Below, piece after piece: positions 1 through 6,278 of a stretch of 10,161 nt of DNA. The DNA lies in contig CANMSW010000061.1 in NCBI GenBank assembly GCA_947500275.1, forward strand, positions 1 to 10,161. Reading direction: 5' to 3'. Below the pieces are notes generated by a model. It ran no database searches. It was not told where the DNA came from and was given only the letters and a program-made list of their open reading frames with translations. The position numbers were made by a program, and so were the translations under genes. Position 1 is the first letter of the stretch. Each line of letters starts with the position of its first letter. This DNA comes from Bacteriovoracaceae bacterium (GTDB lineage Bacteria > Bdellovibrionota > UBA1018).

Positions 1-89
1 GCCAGAAAAGATGAACAATTCCAGTTGGTTTCGAAAGAACCGAGAAGCGGGATACACGCATAGTGGCGCGCTTAGGTGGAAGTTCCGGG

Positions 90-189
90 CCAAAAAATCG
101 TGCTCCGTCCCCAAAGCAGTCGTTACCCATCTAACCTGATTGGACCACCTGATTGGACCAAAAAATCGTGCTCCGTCCCCAAAGCAGTC
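90..189. repeat. 32-bp exact direct repeat, two copies 68 bp apart
   Basis: Bases 90-121 and 158-189 are identical. Each copy begins CCAAAAAATCG, continues with TGCTCCGTCCCC and ends AAAGCAGTC. The spacer holds GTTACCCAT (122-130), a motif that resembles the 15-mers near the right edge of the window, and a 13-bp tandem duplication. Repeats of this kind are often found near transposase genes of the Y1/REP type or as insertion-sequence remnants, but no transposase lies in the window. Confidence 0.85.
135..160. repeat. Perfect 13-bp tandem duplication
   Basis: The 13-mer CCTGATTGGACCA occurs head to tail at 135-147 and 148-160 without mismatch. Its last bases form the start of the second copy of the 32-bp direct repeat. 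An exact tandem copy could come from replication slippage, or be a target-site-like footprint. Confidence 0.85.
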
Positions 190-206
190 CCCAAAGCACC
201 GTCCCC
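175..206. repeat. 12-bp tandem repeat GTCCCCAAAGCA with a partial third copy
   Basis: GTCCCCAAAGCA is present at 175-186 and again at 187-198. A shorter GTCCCC follows at 201-206. This looks like local expansion of the CCGTCCCC core seen elsewhere in the repeat family. Confidence 0.75.
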
Positions 207-220
207 TATCCACCCGGAAA

Positions 221-259
221 ACCGAGCCCGGTCCCCACCCGCCGCCGAAGCGGCTCGGT
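221..259. repeat. 8-bp inverted repeat with 23-nt loop
   Basis: ACCGAGCC (221-228) is the exact reverse complement of GGCTCGGT (252-259). The loop is C-rich. It could form a hairpin upstream of the first gene or be the structured part of a REP-like element. No T-run follows, so it is not a standard intrinsic terminator for the plus strand. Confidence 0.5.
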
Positions 260-304
260 GCTTGGCACCTCATTCGCACCCCTTGCTGTAAGGCTCTCTT
301 AATC

Positions 305-316
305 AGGAGGACTCCT
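305..316 (+). promoter_or_regulatory. Strong ribosome binding site inside a small palindrome
   Basis: AGGAGG at 305-310 sits seven bases before the ATG at 318, which fixes this start. The binding site is the left arm of the palindrome AGGAGGACTCCT (305-316). The arm could pair with CTCCT just before the start codon, though the loop would be very tight. Confidence 0.7.
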
Positions 317-317
317 T

Positions 318-755
318 ATGTTAAAGAAACGCCTCAAAGAACGCTTTCCCGTGCGCAAAAACCCCGGCGATCCTGAGCCCGAGTACTGCACCCCCGGCTC
401 CATCGAGCAGCAATTAGATATGTGCGAAGAAGGCTCTTTGCGTGGTGACGAAATCCTCCATCGTCACGGCTTACCCGTCGACGACCTCCCCGATGTACCA
501 GCCGTCGACGTTCTCCTCGACCGCTATCAACTCGATTCAGCCGAAGAAAATCGAGAAGGCTCCGAGCTCAGCGGTGATGAACACTCCGCCGGCCTCCAAG
601 GAGGAGAACCCGAACTCGCCGGGCAACTCCATATCAACACCGGCCTGCCGGGCGACCGCACCAAACACGAAGAACTCATCGAACGTAAAGACTGGAGCGA
701 AGAGGAAGAGCTCACCCAAGGGATTGCAAAAAGAATGCGTGATCGGACGGCTTAG
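318..755 (+). CDS. Hypothetical acidic protein, 145 aa
   Basis: I do not recognise this protein. The first 14 residues are strongly basic (MLKKRLKERFPVRK). The rest is rich in Asp and Glu, with an acidic middle (residues about 68-90) and a run SEEEEL near residue 127. It has only two cysteines, no signal peptide and no membrane segment, so it is probably cytoplasmic. The start is well supported by AGGAGG seven bases upstream. Codon third positions favour C, as in the neighbours, which supports real coding over the overlapping plus-strand frame at 442-774. The gene stands alone between the repeat cluster and a convergent gene six bases downstream. It could be a small accessory or repeat-associated protein, but nothing in the sequence shows a function. 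Confidence 0.65.
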   Translation: MLKKRLKERFPVRKNPGDPEPEYCTPGSIEQQLDMCEEGSLRGDEILHRHGLPVDDLPDVPAVDVLLDRYQLDSAEENREGSELSGDEHSAGLQGGEPELAGQLHINTGLPGDRTKHEELIERKDWSEEEELTQGIAKRMRDRTA

Positions 756-761
756 GCGAGC

Positions 762-1595
762 TTACCGAATCTGAAATCGGATCCAACCTGGCTTTTTTGC
801 GCTATCGGACCGAGGGTCAGCGATCGACTCGAATAACGTATCGACCGAGGTCCAATAGGGTTCGTACCAATCTCGATCCGGATCGAGGACGAGCACTCGT
901 TTCTTCTTCGCATCGAATGCTGCAACAGCCGCCACATGCGCGCCCCCTTCAGGGTCGCCGGTGACCGTCCCCTGTATATAGCTAAAGAAGATTAAATCGT
1001 CAGAAGACTTCTCATTCTGGATCAATGCCTCCACAAATGCTTTTTTAGACGCTTCGCGATTGGCCGGATCCACCTCCTGGAGCTCAATCTTTGATTTTTC
1101 CCCAAAAAGCCCCAGCTTCTTTGCAGCGTTCTCAAGAATCCCCCTCAGACTCGGATTCGAAAGAACGTTCCCCAGGGAAAACGAAAATTTTCCTCGGATC
1201 ACTTTTTGATAGGCTGAGTTTCCCGAATACTCATCAACAAACGAATCAAACGTAATGAGACGATCTCCCTGCGTCAGTTCCGTTTTCGATCGCGCGGCAT
1301 TCAGAATCATCGTCATCGTCGCAGCCGAACATCCCGATCCCGTCTTTTGAGGAATATAATAAGGAATGAGGACCCAAAAATCGGGCGCCGCATTCTTCTG
1401 AAAGAACTCCAATTGAGTCCCTGCCGAAAGCGGCGATGCGTTCGGGCCATACTTAGGTTCGGCCGCCTGACTCCCTCCCACTGGGAGCACACCCACCCAT
1501 AATATTCCGAGTCTGACTAAGGAGTGCTTTGTGAAAGCCAAATTGCCGCAGAGATCCCGGAGCGAAACAAGCAAGGCACGCTTTGATTCCATCAT
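762..1595 (-). CDS. Exported phytochelatin-synthase-like cysteine peptidase (family C83)
   Basis: The 277-residue product resembles bacterial phytochelatin synthase-like proteins, papain-fold enzymes that act on the Gly end of glutathione and related peptides. Bacterial forms mostly hydrolyse glutathione to gamma-Glu-Cys rather than polymerise it. The catalytic triad can be placed: Cys89 in GSGCSAATMTMIL, His220 in GGAHVAAVAAFD and Asp238 in VLVLDPDRDW. The His-Asp spacing of 18 equals that of the plant enzyme (His162/Asp180). Residues about 26-45 are hydrophobic and end in SQAAE, suggesting a signal peptide and periplasmic location, with an unusually long N-region. ATG codons at 1595 and 1592 are adjacent and the binding site is weak, so the exact start is uncertain. 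The gene converges on the 145-aa gene and diverges from the transporter gene with 90 bases between. The substrate may be glutathione or another thiol peptide. Confidence 0.8.
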   Translation of the reverse strand: MMESKRALLVSLRDLCGNLAFTKHSLVRLGILWVGVLPVGGSQAAEPKYGPNASPLSAGTQLEFFQKNAAPDFWVLIPYYIPQKTGSGCSAATMTMILNAARSKTELTQGDRLITFDSFVDEYSGNSAYQKVIRGKFSFSLGNVLSNPSLRGILENAAKKLGLFGEKSKIELQEVDPANREASKKAFVEALIQNEKSSDDLIFFSYIQGTVTGDPEGGAHVAAVAAFDAKKKRVLVLDPDRDWYEPYWTSVDTLFESIADPRSDSAKKPGWIRFQIR

Positions 1596-1685
1596 GGCCC
1601 TAAATTAGGAGCTAGAAAGCCGCCAGTCCAGCAAAGAACCCCGTAACCGTTGATCGCTCACCCCTTTTAATCGACACTCCTTCTC

Positions 1686-2894
1686 ATGAAACCCAAGGAC
1701 CGAGTCCGCCCTTCCTCCACACTCTCCGCGCAGCGACTCCCCTCGTCGATTTGGATTCTCGGATGGGTCAGTATGCTCATGGATATCTCCTCGGAGCTCA
1801 TTCATAGCCTCCTACCCCTATTCATGGTCGGAACCCTCGGTGCAAACGCCTTTACGGTCGGATTGATCGAAGGCGTCGCCGAGGCCTCTGCCCTGATCGT
1901 CAAAGTCTTCTCCGGTGCCTTGAGTGATTTTTTAGGGAAGAGAAAAACCATCACACTAGTCGGCTACTTACTCGCCGCCCTCACAAAGCCTTTTTTTGCC
2001 TTCGCAACGAGCCCCGGCCTCGTATTCGGCGCTCGATTGATCGACCGAGTTGGCAAAGGCATTCGAGGCGCGCCGCGCGACGCCCTCATCACTGATATTA
2101 CGCCCCCGCACCTCCGGGGCGCAGCGTTCGGACTCCGGCAATCGCTCGACACGATCGGTGCCTTCCTTGGCCCGCTCCTCGCCGTAGGCCTCATGCTTCT
2201 CTGGGAAAACGACTTCAGATCCGTTTTCAAAGTCGCAGTGATCCCAGCCGTTCTTGCCGTTGGTCTATTTACTTTTGGGGTCCATGAACCCGAATCCCGT
2301 GCCTTGAGTCCCTCTGGAAAAAACCCGATCCAACGCGAAGCACTCCGAGCCCTGAGTCTCGATTACTGGTGGGTCGTCGTACTCGGGAGCGTGTTCACGC
2401 TCGCGCGGTTCAGTGAAGCCTTTTTACTGCTTCGCGCACGCGAAGGTGGGATACCGGTCACCTTCGTTCCGCTTGTCATGGTGGCCATGAATCTAGTTTA
2501 TTCGCTCACGGCTTATCCATTTGGAAAAATTTCCGATCGAGCGGACCCTCGAGCACTCCTCGCCCTCAGTCTCGTGACACTCATCGCCTCTGATATCGTC
2601 CTCTCCCTCCACGACGATTGGATCACCGTTGTCCTAGGTGTTTCCCTCTGGGGTATCCATATGGGAATGTCGCAGGGCCTTTTGTCAGCCCTTGTCGCCA
2701 ACACTGCCCCCCAGAATCTCCGCGGAACGGCGTTTGGTTTCTTTAACCTGACAAGCGGCGTTTCGCTCCTGATCTCAAGCGCGATAGCGGGATTTCTCTG
2801 GCAGACCTACGGCGCATCTCGAACCTTCCAAATGGGTGGCGTGTTCGCAAGCCTCGCGCTGTTACTCCTGATTCGACGACCGAAAATGCGTTGA
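1686..2894 (+). CDS. Major Facilitator Superfamily transporter
   Basis: This 402-residue protein has the length and hydrophobic pattern of a 12-helix MFS carrier in the inner membrane. The first helix begins near residue 22. The MFS signature loop between helices 2 and 3 is present as GALSDFLGKRK (77-87). A related loop in the second half is YPFGKISDRADPRA (277-290). The stretch LIDRVGKGIRGAPRDAL (118-134), followed by RGAAFGLRQSLDTIGAFLGP (144-163), is typical of a widespread uncharacterised bacterial MFS subfamily, and RGTAFGFFNLTSG (346-358) mirrors it in the C half. The substrate cannot be told from sequence. There is no clear Shine-Dalgarno before the ATG, but an internal start would cut into the first helix. 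It diverges from the peptidase gene, so a shared promoter region at 1596-1685 is likely. Confidence 0.9.
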   Translation: MKPKDRVRPSSTLSAQRLPSSIWILGWVSMLMDISSELIHSLLPLFMVGTLGANAFTVGLIEGVAEASALIVKVFSGALSDFLGKRKTITLVGYLLAALTKPFFAFATSPGLVFGARLIDRVGKGIRGAPRDALITDITPPHLRGAAFGLRQSLDTIGAFLGPLLAVGLMLLWENDFRSVFKVAVIPAVLAVGLFTFGVHEPESRALSPSGKNPIQREALRALSLDYWWVVVLGSVFTLARFSEAFLLLRAREGGIPVTFVPLVMVAMNLVYSLTAYPFGKISDRADPRALLALSLVTLIASDIVLSLHDDWITVVLGVSLWGIHMGMSQGLLSALVANTAPQNLRGTAFGFFNLTSGVSLLISSAIAGFLWQTYGASRTFQMGGVFASLALLLLIRRPKMR

Positions 2895-2909
2895 AATCAG
2901 GCCAAGAAA

Positions 2910-3563
2910 TCACTTTCCCGCCTTCTTCTCAAAATACTGGAGATCCACAAACAAGGCGCTCGCTAATATGAGAAGTCGGTGTTCCTGCCGCAAGCTCGCC
3001 GACAGAAACTCAACTCGGAAAGTATCTGCATCTAAAAATGCTTCCTTCAGCAGACCGCCCCATTTTTTACTGATCCGCGCCAACTCTTGATCGGCTTTTT
3101 CATTCGACCAACGATAAACAGGAAAAGTCCAGATTCTCCAGATCGGGGACTCGATCCTGAAAAGCACTTCGCCTCGAGCGTCTTCGATATCTATTTTTTT
3201 TCGTAGAACCCCAAAGCGCTGCTGAATCGCACCTAGACGGACTCCCCCTTGATCCTGGGGGGCAGAGAAAAGTTCCATCCGTTGAAAAAGAAATCGAAAG
3301 GGATGCTCAGCATGAAGTGCAGACTGGCGTTGGGAATCAAAAATAGTAAAATGAAACCGTCGCCAGTGGCCAATAAACTGCCGGAGTAGAAACCCGAGAA
3401 TCCCCTTCTGTTGCTCAGCGGCATATCCCAATATGGCCCCATCCTCGCGCTCAATCGAATACTTATTACGCGTCTCAAACCCGAGGAGTTCTCCAAGCTC
3501 CCTCCTCTGGCGAACAAGAATGACGGATACATTTTCTAAGCCGAGACGATCAAGAGTGCTCAT
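2910..3563 (-). CDS. Phospholipid scramblase-related / LURP1-like protein
   Basis: The 217-residue product resembles the scramblase/Tubby-like C-terminal superfamily (scramblase, LURP1, DUF567). It has alternating short beta strands with charged turns around a central hydrophobic segment: IEREDGAILGYAAEQ (37-51), RRFHFTIFDSQRQ (68-80), IDIEDARGEVLFRIESPIWR (124-143) and a hydrophobic C-terminal helix LLILASALFVDLQYF (197-211), which matches the buried or membrane-touching helix of this fold. No signal peptide is seen, so it is probably cytoplasmic or peripheral at the inner membrane. Bacterial members have no agreed function and scramblase activity should not be assumed. GTGGAAG lies just upstream of the ATG and is a reasonable binding site. 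It converges on the transporter gene with a 15-base gap and no evident terminator. Confidence 0.75.
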   Translation of the reverse strand: MSTLDRLGLENVSVILVRQRRELGELLGFETRNKYSIEREDGAILGYAAEQQKGILGFLLRQFIGHWRRFHFTIFDSQRQSALHAEHPFRFLFQRMELFSAPQDQGGVRLGAIQQRFGVLRKKIDIEDARGEVLFRIESPIWRIWTFPVYRWSNEKADQELARISKKWGGLLKEAFLDADTFRVEFLSASLRQEHRLLILASALFVDLQYFEKKAGK

Positions 3564-3788
3564 ACTTCCACTTTGACTGAAATCTGCTCAAGTTCAACCT
3601 GATCTGCTCACCGGTTGAATCGATTCTAATCCTGATCCAGGACGGCCCTCCATTAACCGACTCAAGACGCATCCGAAGTAAAGCTACTCCCAGCATAACG
3701 GGGCACCGCCATTCAAATTTTGCCCTCATCCCGGCATTACCCAAGATGAGGGTAGATTCGGACAATTCGATCCCGAAATTCTAAAGCT

Positions 3789-3834
3789 AGGATTCCGATC
3801 CGTCCTCTGGCTGCTGAACAGCAGCCTGAATCCT
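3789..3834. repeat. Nested inverted repeat
   Basis: An inner perfect stem, GGCTGCTG (3809-3816) with CAGCAGCC (3819-3826), is enclosed by an outer 7-bp stem, AGGATTC (3789-3795) with GAATCCT (3828-3834). Arms this long seldom meet by chance. It has no following T-run on either strand. It may be an RNA structure in the leader of the 3926 gene or a protein-binding site. Confidence 0.6.
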
Positions 3835-3869
3835 CGGGTTAACCAATCGGCAAATCACTGGCCTCGAGC

Positions 3870-3898
3870 TTGCACACCTAGGATTCAATCCGAAGATT
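3870..3898 (+). promoter_or_regulatory. Candidate promoter with palindrome in the spacer
   Basis: TTGCAC (3870-3875) and AAGATT (3893-3898) are 17 bases apart, a sigma70-like arrangement with weak match (about three of six in each box). Between them lies the perfect palindrome GGATTCAATCC (3881-3891), where a repressor could act. The arrangement is suggestive only. Confidence 0.25.
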
Positions 3899-3905
3899 CA
3901 TCTTC
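3892..3905. repeat. Perfect palindrome GAAGATTCATCTTC
   Basis: The arms GAAGAT and ATCTTC flank a two-base centre and end eight bases before the binding site AAGGAGG (3913-3919) of the next gene. In RNA this would be a short hairpin near the translation start. Confidence 0.5.
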
Positions 3906-3925
3906 AAGTTCTAAGGAGGCTACCC

Positions 3926-4351
3926 ATGAAAGATATAACCCAAACTTTATTCGACGCATTCAATCGCCGCGACTTTGAGACGCTGGACTCCCTCAGCTCA
4001 GATCACCTCGAATGGCTGGATGTTCCATCCGGGATTAAATTTCTGGGTAAAAACGGTTTGAAAACTTGGTGTCAGGCCTGGGCGAGCGCCTTTTCTGACT
4101 CTCAAGTTAAAATAGAAAACCACTTTATTTCAGGAGAATTCACCTGCACGGAGTACGTCGGCAAAGGAACCCACACGGGTGAGTTGAAACTTGGAACCAT
4201 CAAGGTCCCGGCGACTCATAAGCCGGTGGAATTTCGCATGGTGAACGTCGTTCGCATCCAGGATGGCAAGATCGTCAACGGTAAAGTCTACTTCGACCTC
4301 AGTACGCTCTTGCGGCAGGTCGGGATGATTGAAAAACCGATGGCGGCGTAA
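3926..4351 (+). CDS. SnoaL-like / NTF2-fold protein (ester cyclase-like)
   Basis: At 141 residues this matches the length and pattern of the SnoaL/NTF2-like fold, a small alpha+beta barrel cone. The N-terminal helix with FDAFNRRDFETLDSL (9-23) and SDHLEWLDVPSG (25-36) is the usual opening. GLKTWCQAWASAFSD (44-58) is the second helix segment. Strands follow with VEFRMVNVVRIQDGKIVNGK (101-120), the characteristic hydrophobic-then-IxDGKI turn. Members include polyketide cyclases, hydratases and many stress-related proteins of unknown substrate; this one is probably a cytoplasmic small-molecule enzyme or binding protein. The start is fixed by AAGGAGG (3913-3919), six bases before the ATG. It is a single-gene unit, with palindromes upstream and a possible hairpin downstream. 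Confidence 0.82.
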   Translation: MKDITQTLFDAFNRRDFETLDSLSSDHLEWLDVPSGIKFLGKNGLKTWCQAWASAFSDSQVKIENHFISGEFTCTEYVGKGTHTGELKLGTIKVPATHKPVEFRMVNVVRIQDGKIVNGKVYFDLSTLLRQVGMIEKPMAA

Positions 4352-4398
4352 TCAATTCACCGCGATCTATTTCTCTCCCTGATGTGACCTTTCATTCG

Positions 4399-4448
4399 GC
4401 CGGCTCTCGCTCGGAGCTCGATGACTTGAGCCTTTGTCGAGAGTCGGC
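4399..4448. terminator. Long-arm hairpin between convergent genes
   Basis: GCCGGCTCTCG (4399-4409) pairs with CGAGAGTCGGC (4438-4448) with one mismatch in eleven. It lies between the ends of two convergent genes (4351 and 4475), where a bidirectional terminator is expected. There is no T-tract directly after either arm and the loop is 28 bases, so termination is inferred from position only. Confidence 0.35.
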
Positions 4449-4474
4449 TGGATGGCTGGTCAGCTTCATCAGGC

Positions 4475-5389
4475 TTAAAAGATTACTTCTTGATGGGATA
4501 AGTCCGGTGCGCCCAGGCGGCCGCTCAACATATCATCGAGTAATCTAGGTTCGATCTTTGCGAGGTTGTCGACCTGAGCCATCATAGCGGTCTGCTTCTC
4601 GGATTCTGAACATCCGCGGCAGTTGAACGCAATCGCTGCGTGGTAGGTGGCTCCGACAAAATAAGCACCCCAGGGATGAAGGTCGCAGGCTAAAATTCCG
4701 CCGTAAATCGTCCCTTTTGGGCAAGCTTCATGGAGATGCGTACAGCCTTTCGAGGCGGGCAGCAGCCCCTGCGCAAGCCGATCGTAGTCCCCTGAGTTTA
4801 GCCCCCCTGTGCAGTCCGAATGGCGCGCCTCGTGAACCCAAACGCCCATTCTTCGCAGTGAATCGCCCTCGCGAGCTAGAAACTCTTCCGACTGGTAAAC
4901 CTCTCCTAATTGAATGACTCCGAGCCGGGACGAACGAATAGGTATCCTCGCGCCGTAAAAATCCTCGAACTGGTAGGAGTCCTCGCCGTTCAAGACCGCC
5001 CCTAGGCTTTTTAGAAAATAATGGGCTCCGATATTGAAGGCCTGAACCTGTCCCTTCGTGCGGGCCTGATGCCTTTCAGATTGCATTAATTCGTCGGTCG
5101 CGCGCGTCGATGACAAGACATAGTTCACGCGTTCATTCAAAAACACCGTCACGGCGGCTAGATCATCGCCACCAAAGAGAGCGCGGTACATAGGCTGAGC
5201 GTAGTTGCCGAGCGAGACTTCCAGGAACCGCACTAGATCCTTCTCCAGGACCGCGCGTTCCACCGGAGTGAGCTTGGGATCAAGCTTCGCCTGCACCTCT
5301 AAGAAATCAACGCCTACTGGAACCCAGCAAGCGGGAAGCCCTAGCAGAGAGGAAAGAAAAAAGAATGCGAGTCCTAATCCGCTGCGCAT
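4475..5389 (-). CDS. Probable lipoprotein with HEXXH zinc-protease motif, Cys-rich C-half
   Basis: The 304-residue protein begins with a hydrophobic segment ending LLGLPAC (15-21), a lipobox-like site with Cys21 as the probable lipidated residue, so it should be anchored in the envelope. VWVHEARHSDC (183-193) contains HEARH (186-190), an exact HEXXH zinc-binding motif in which Glu187 would be the catalytic base. A third ligand cannot be assigned. After it come six cysteines (193, 216, 223, 235, 257, 260), several next to His, which suggests disulfides in an oxidising compartment. The middle contains an Arg/Asp-rich helical segment. The start has TGAGG eight bases upstream of the ATG. It is on the same strand as the three-gene unit upstream but separated by 157 bases. 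I do not know a named family; metallopeptidase activity is likely but unproved. Confidence 0.7.
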   Translation of the reverse strand: MRSGLGLAFFFLSSLLGLPACWVPVGVDFLEVQAKLDPKLTPVERAVLEKDLVRFLEVSLGNYAQPMYRALFGGDDLAAVTVFLNERVNYVLSSTRATDELMQSERHQARTKGQVQAFNIGAHYFLKSLGAVLNGEDSYQFEDFYGARIPIRSSRLGVIQLGEVYQSEEFLAREGDSLRRMGVWVHEARHSDCTGGLNSGDYDRLAQGLLPASKGCTHLHEACPKGTIYGGILACDLHPWGAYFVGATYHAAIAFNCRGCSESEKQTAMMAQVDNLAKIEPRLLDDMLSGRLGAPDLSHQEVIF

Positions 5390-5431
5390 CGAGTAACCTC
5401 ATTGCCCCGGGCGAGACCGAGGAGCGGCCAA

Positions 5432-5441
5432 TTGATATCAA
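5432..5441. promoter_or_regulatory. 10-bp palindrome TTGATATCAA upstream of the HEXXH gene
   Basis: A perfect palindrome about 43 bases upstream of the start of the minus-strand gene at 5389. It could be part of a promoter or an operator; the evidence is its symmetry and position only. Confidence 0.2.
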
Positions 5442-5546
5442 ATAGAGGACTGAACTTTGAGCGAAATGAGAATCCATCTCAGCCCAGAGCTACGAATTTA
5501 TGTCAAAAAGTTCGACAGATTTGCCCAATAAAACCCCTCTAGTCCG

Positions 5547-6278
5547 TCACTCCTGACGAGAAGACGCGTAGCCCCCTCTGACCAAAAGCCTTCGGATCGT
5601 TTCGGGGTCCGGGACTGACCTTGGGGCGTCGCCCCCCGACTTCCGCAAGATTTTTCCCAGCTTTCCATTCATCGACGAGAGGGGGGTTTTCTCGAACACG
5701 AGATCTCCGTGTGGCGCGGCCCCCTGCAGAATTAATTCCCCGCGCTGAGATAAAAAGACAAGCGGTACATAGACGAGTCGCCTTTGGCGATATCGCCCAA
5801 AAGAGCGGGCATTTGAAGAAACCGGCGACTCAAATACCGGACGAAAACCGGAAACGTCGGGCAGGACAGCAACACCCTTCGAGTCTTTGGTCTGTTGCTC
5901 CAGAAACGCGAGCCCCCCCCCTAAGGATCCCGACTCTTGAGCATACTCATCGAAGATTAAAATCGCGCACTCCTGCATCAGGGTCGCTTCTTTCCTGTTT
6001 TCCGGTAACAACCAATCCGTAAAGACAGTCCGCTTCAAAACGCCTTTAAACTGTTTCCAAGACTGTATCTCATTCTGTGCACGTTTGAGGAGCGGATCGG
6101 TAAAAGGAGGAGCGAGCTCTGGAAAAACCTGAGGCGGACTCACTGAGGACTCGCTGGCCTGATCTCCGGATTGAGGACTCGCTGTTTTCTGTTCGCTTGG
6201 CGCGGTTGCGCAGGACACCCAAAGACTCACGACCCAAGCCGAACACAGGACTCTGCGACTCAACTGAGCACGACTCAA
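5547..6278 (-). CDS. Hypothetical lipoprotein-like exported protein, 243 aa
   Basis: I do not recognise the family. The N-terminus (basic SRR, then a hydrophobic stretch ending SLWVSCATAP) looks like a lipoprotein signal with Cys23 as +1, though Trp at -3 is unusual. Residues 25-58 are Ser/Pro/Gln-rich and probably a flexible linker. The rest (60-243) is a globular domain with no other clear motif. The start is a TTG at 6278 whose last two bases overlap the TGA of the upstream gene (TTGA), which points to translational coupling; a second TTG at 6263 is an alternative. Binding-site match is weak. The coding strand carries nine consecutive G at 5921-5913 (Gly120-122), where slippage would shift the frame and remove the last half of the protein. 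It is the last gene of the three-gene unit. Confidence 0.65.
   Translation of the reverse strand: MSRAQLSRRVLCSAWVVSLWVSCATAPSEQKTASPQSGDQASESSVSPPQVFPELAPPFTDPLLKRAQNEIQSWKQFKGVLKRTVFTDWLLPENRKEATLMQECAILIFDEYAQESGSLGGGLAFLEQQTKDSKGVAVLPDVSGFRPVFESPVSSNARSFGRYRQRRLVYVPLVFLSQRGELILQGAAPHGDLVFEKTPLSSMNGKLGKILRKSGGDAPRSVPDPETIRRLLVRGGYASSRQE
5913..5921 (-). repeat. Nine-base poly-G tract inside the lipoprotein gene
   Basis: The plus strand has nine C in a row; the coding strand reads nine G encoding Gly120-Gly122. Homopolymer G tracts of this length in surface-protein genes are a known source of phase variation through slipped-strand replication. It could also just encode a Gly run. Confidence 0.7.

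Larger units (their letters stand above)
1..317. other. Gene-free edge region rich in short repeats
   Basis: No convincing complete gene is visible here. Frames that stay open do so across repeats and have no plausible start, binding site or protein character. Frame 1 is open from the window edge to a TAG at 61-63, so the tail of an upstream gene is possible, but twenty codons are too few to decide. From about base 90 the sequence is a mosaic of direct, tandem and inverted repeats, described separately. The recurring core TGCTCCGTCCCC is also found at the right edge of the window. The region reads as an intergenic repeat cluster of the REP/mobile-element-associated type, which is inferred rather than shown. 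Confidence 0.6.
3564..3925. other. Gene-poor leader region with palindromes
   Basis: No convincing gene is present. A minus-strand frame of 71 codons (3765-3550) opens with TTG, overlaps the scramblase-like gene by 14 bases and has no good binding site; I do not call it. What stands out is a series of small palindromes built on GGATT/AATCC at 3622-3631, 3790-3800 and 3881-3891, and two perfect stem-loops at 3809-3826 and 3892-3905. The region probably holds the promoters of the two divergent genes and possibly operator sites. Confidence 0.5.

Noticed and set aside
1..63. C-terminal end of an upstream gene in frame 1
   Set aside because: Only twenty open codons are visible, and frame 2 is also open further; the evidence cannot distinguish coding from chance.
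90..206. Possible CRISPR array
   Set aside because: The repeat copies have only one spacer-like gap of irregular makeup, the units differ in length and overlap tandem duplications, and no cas gene is present.
442..774. Overlapping plus-strand frame of 110 codons inside the 145-aa gene
   Set aside because: No binding site, Ser/Pro-rich shadow-like composition, and the frame at 318 has both a strong binding site and normal codon use.
3550..3765. Minus-strand 71-codon frame upstream of the scramblase-like gene
   Set aside because: TTG start without binding site, 14-base overlap with the next gene and coverage of palindromic leader sequence; no recognisable protein character.
5501..5517. Small inverted repeat TGTCAAAAAGTTCGACA as a terminator for the three-gene unit
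   Set aside because: The stem is short with a G-T pair, and no T-run follows on the minus strand.
5621..6022. Plus-strand 133-codon frame opposite the lipoprotein gene
   Set aside because: Arg/Pro-rich antisense shadow without binding site, opposite a gene supported by its export signal and operon overlap.
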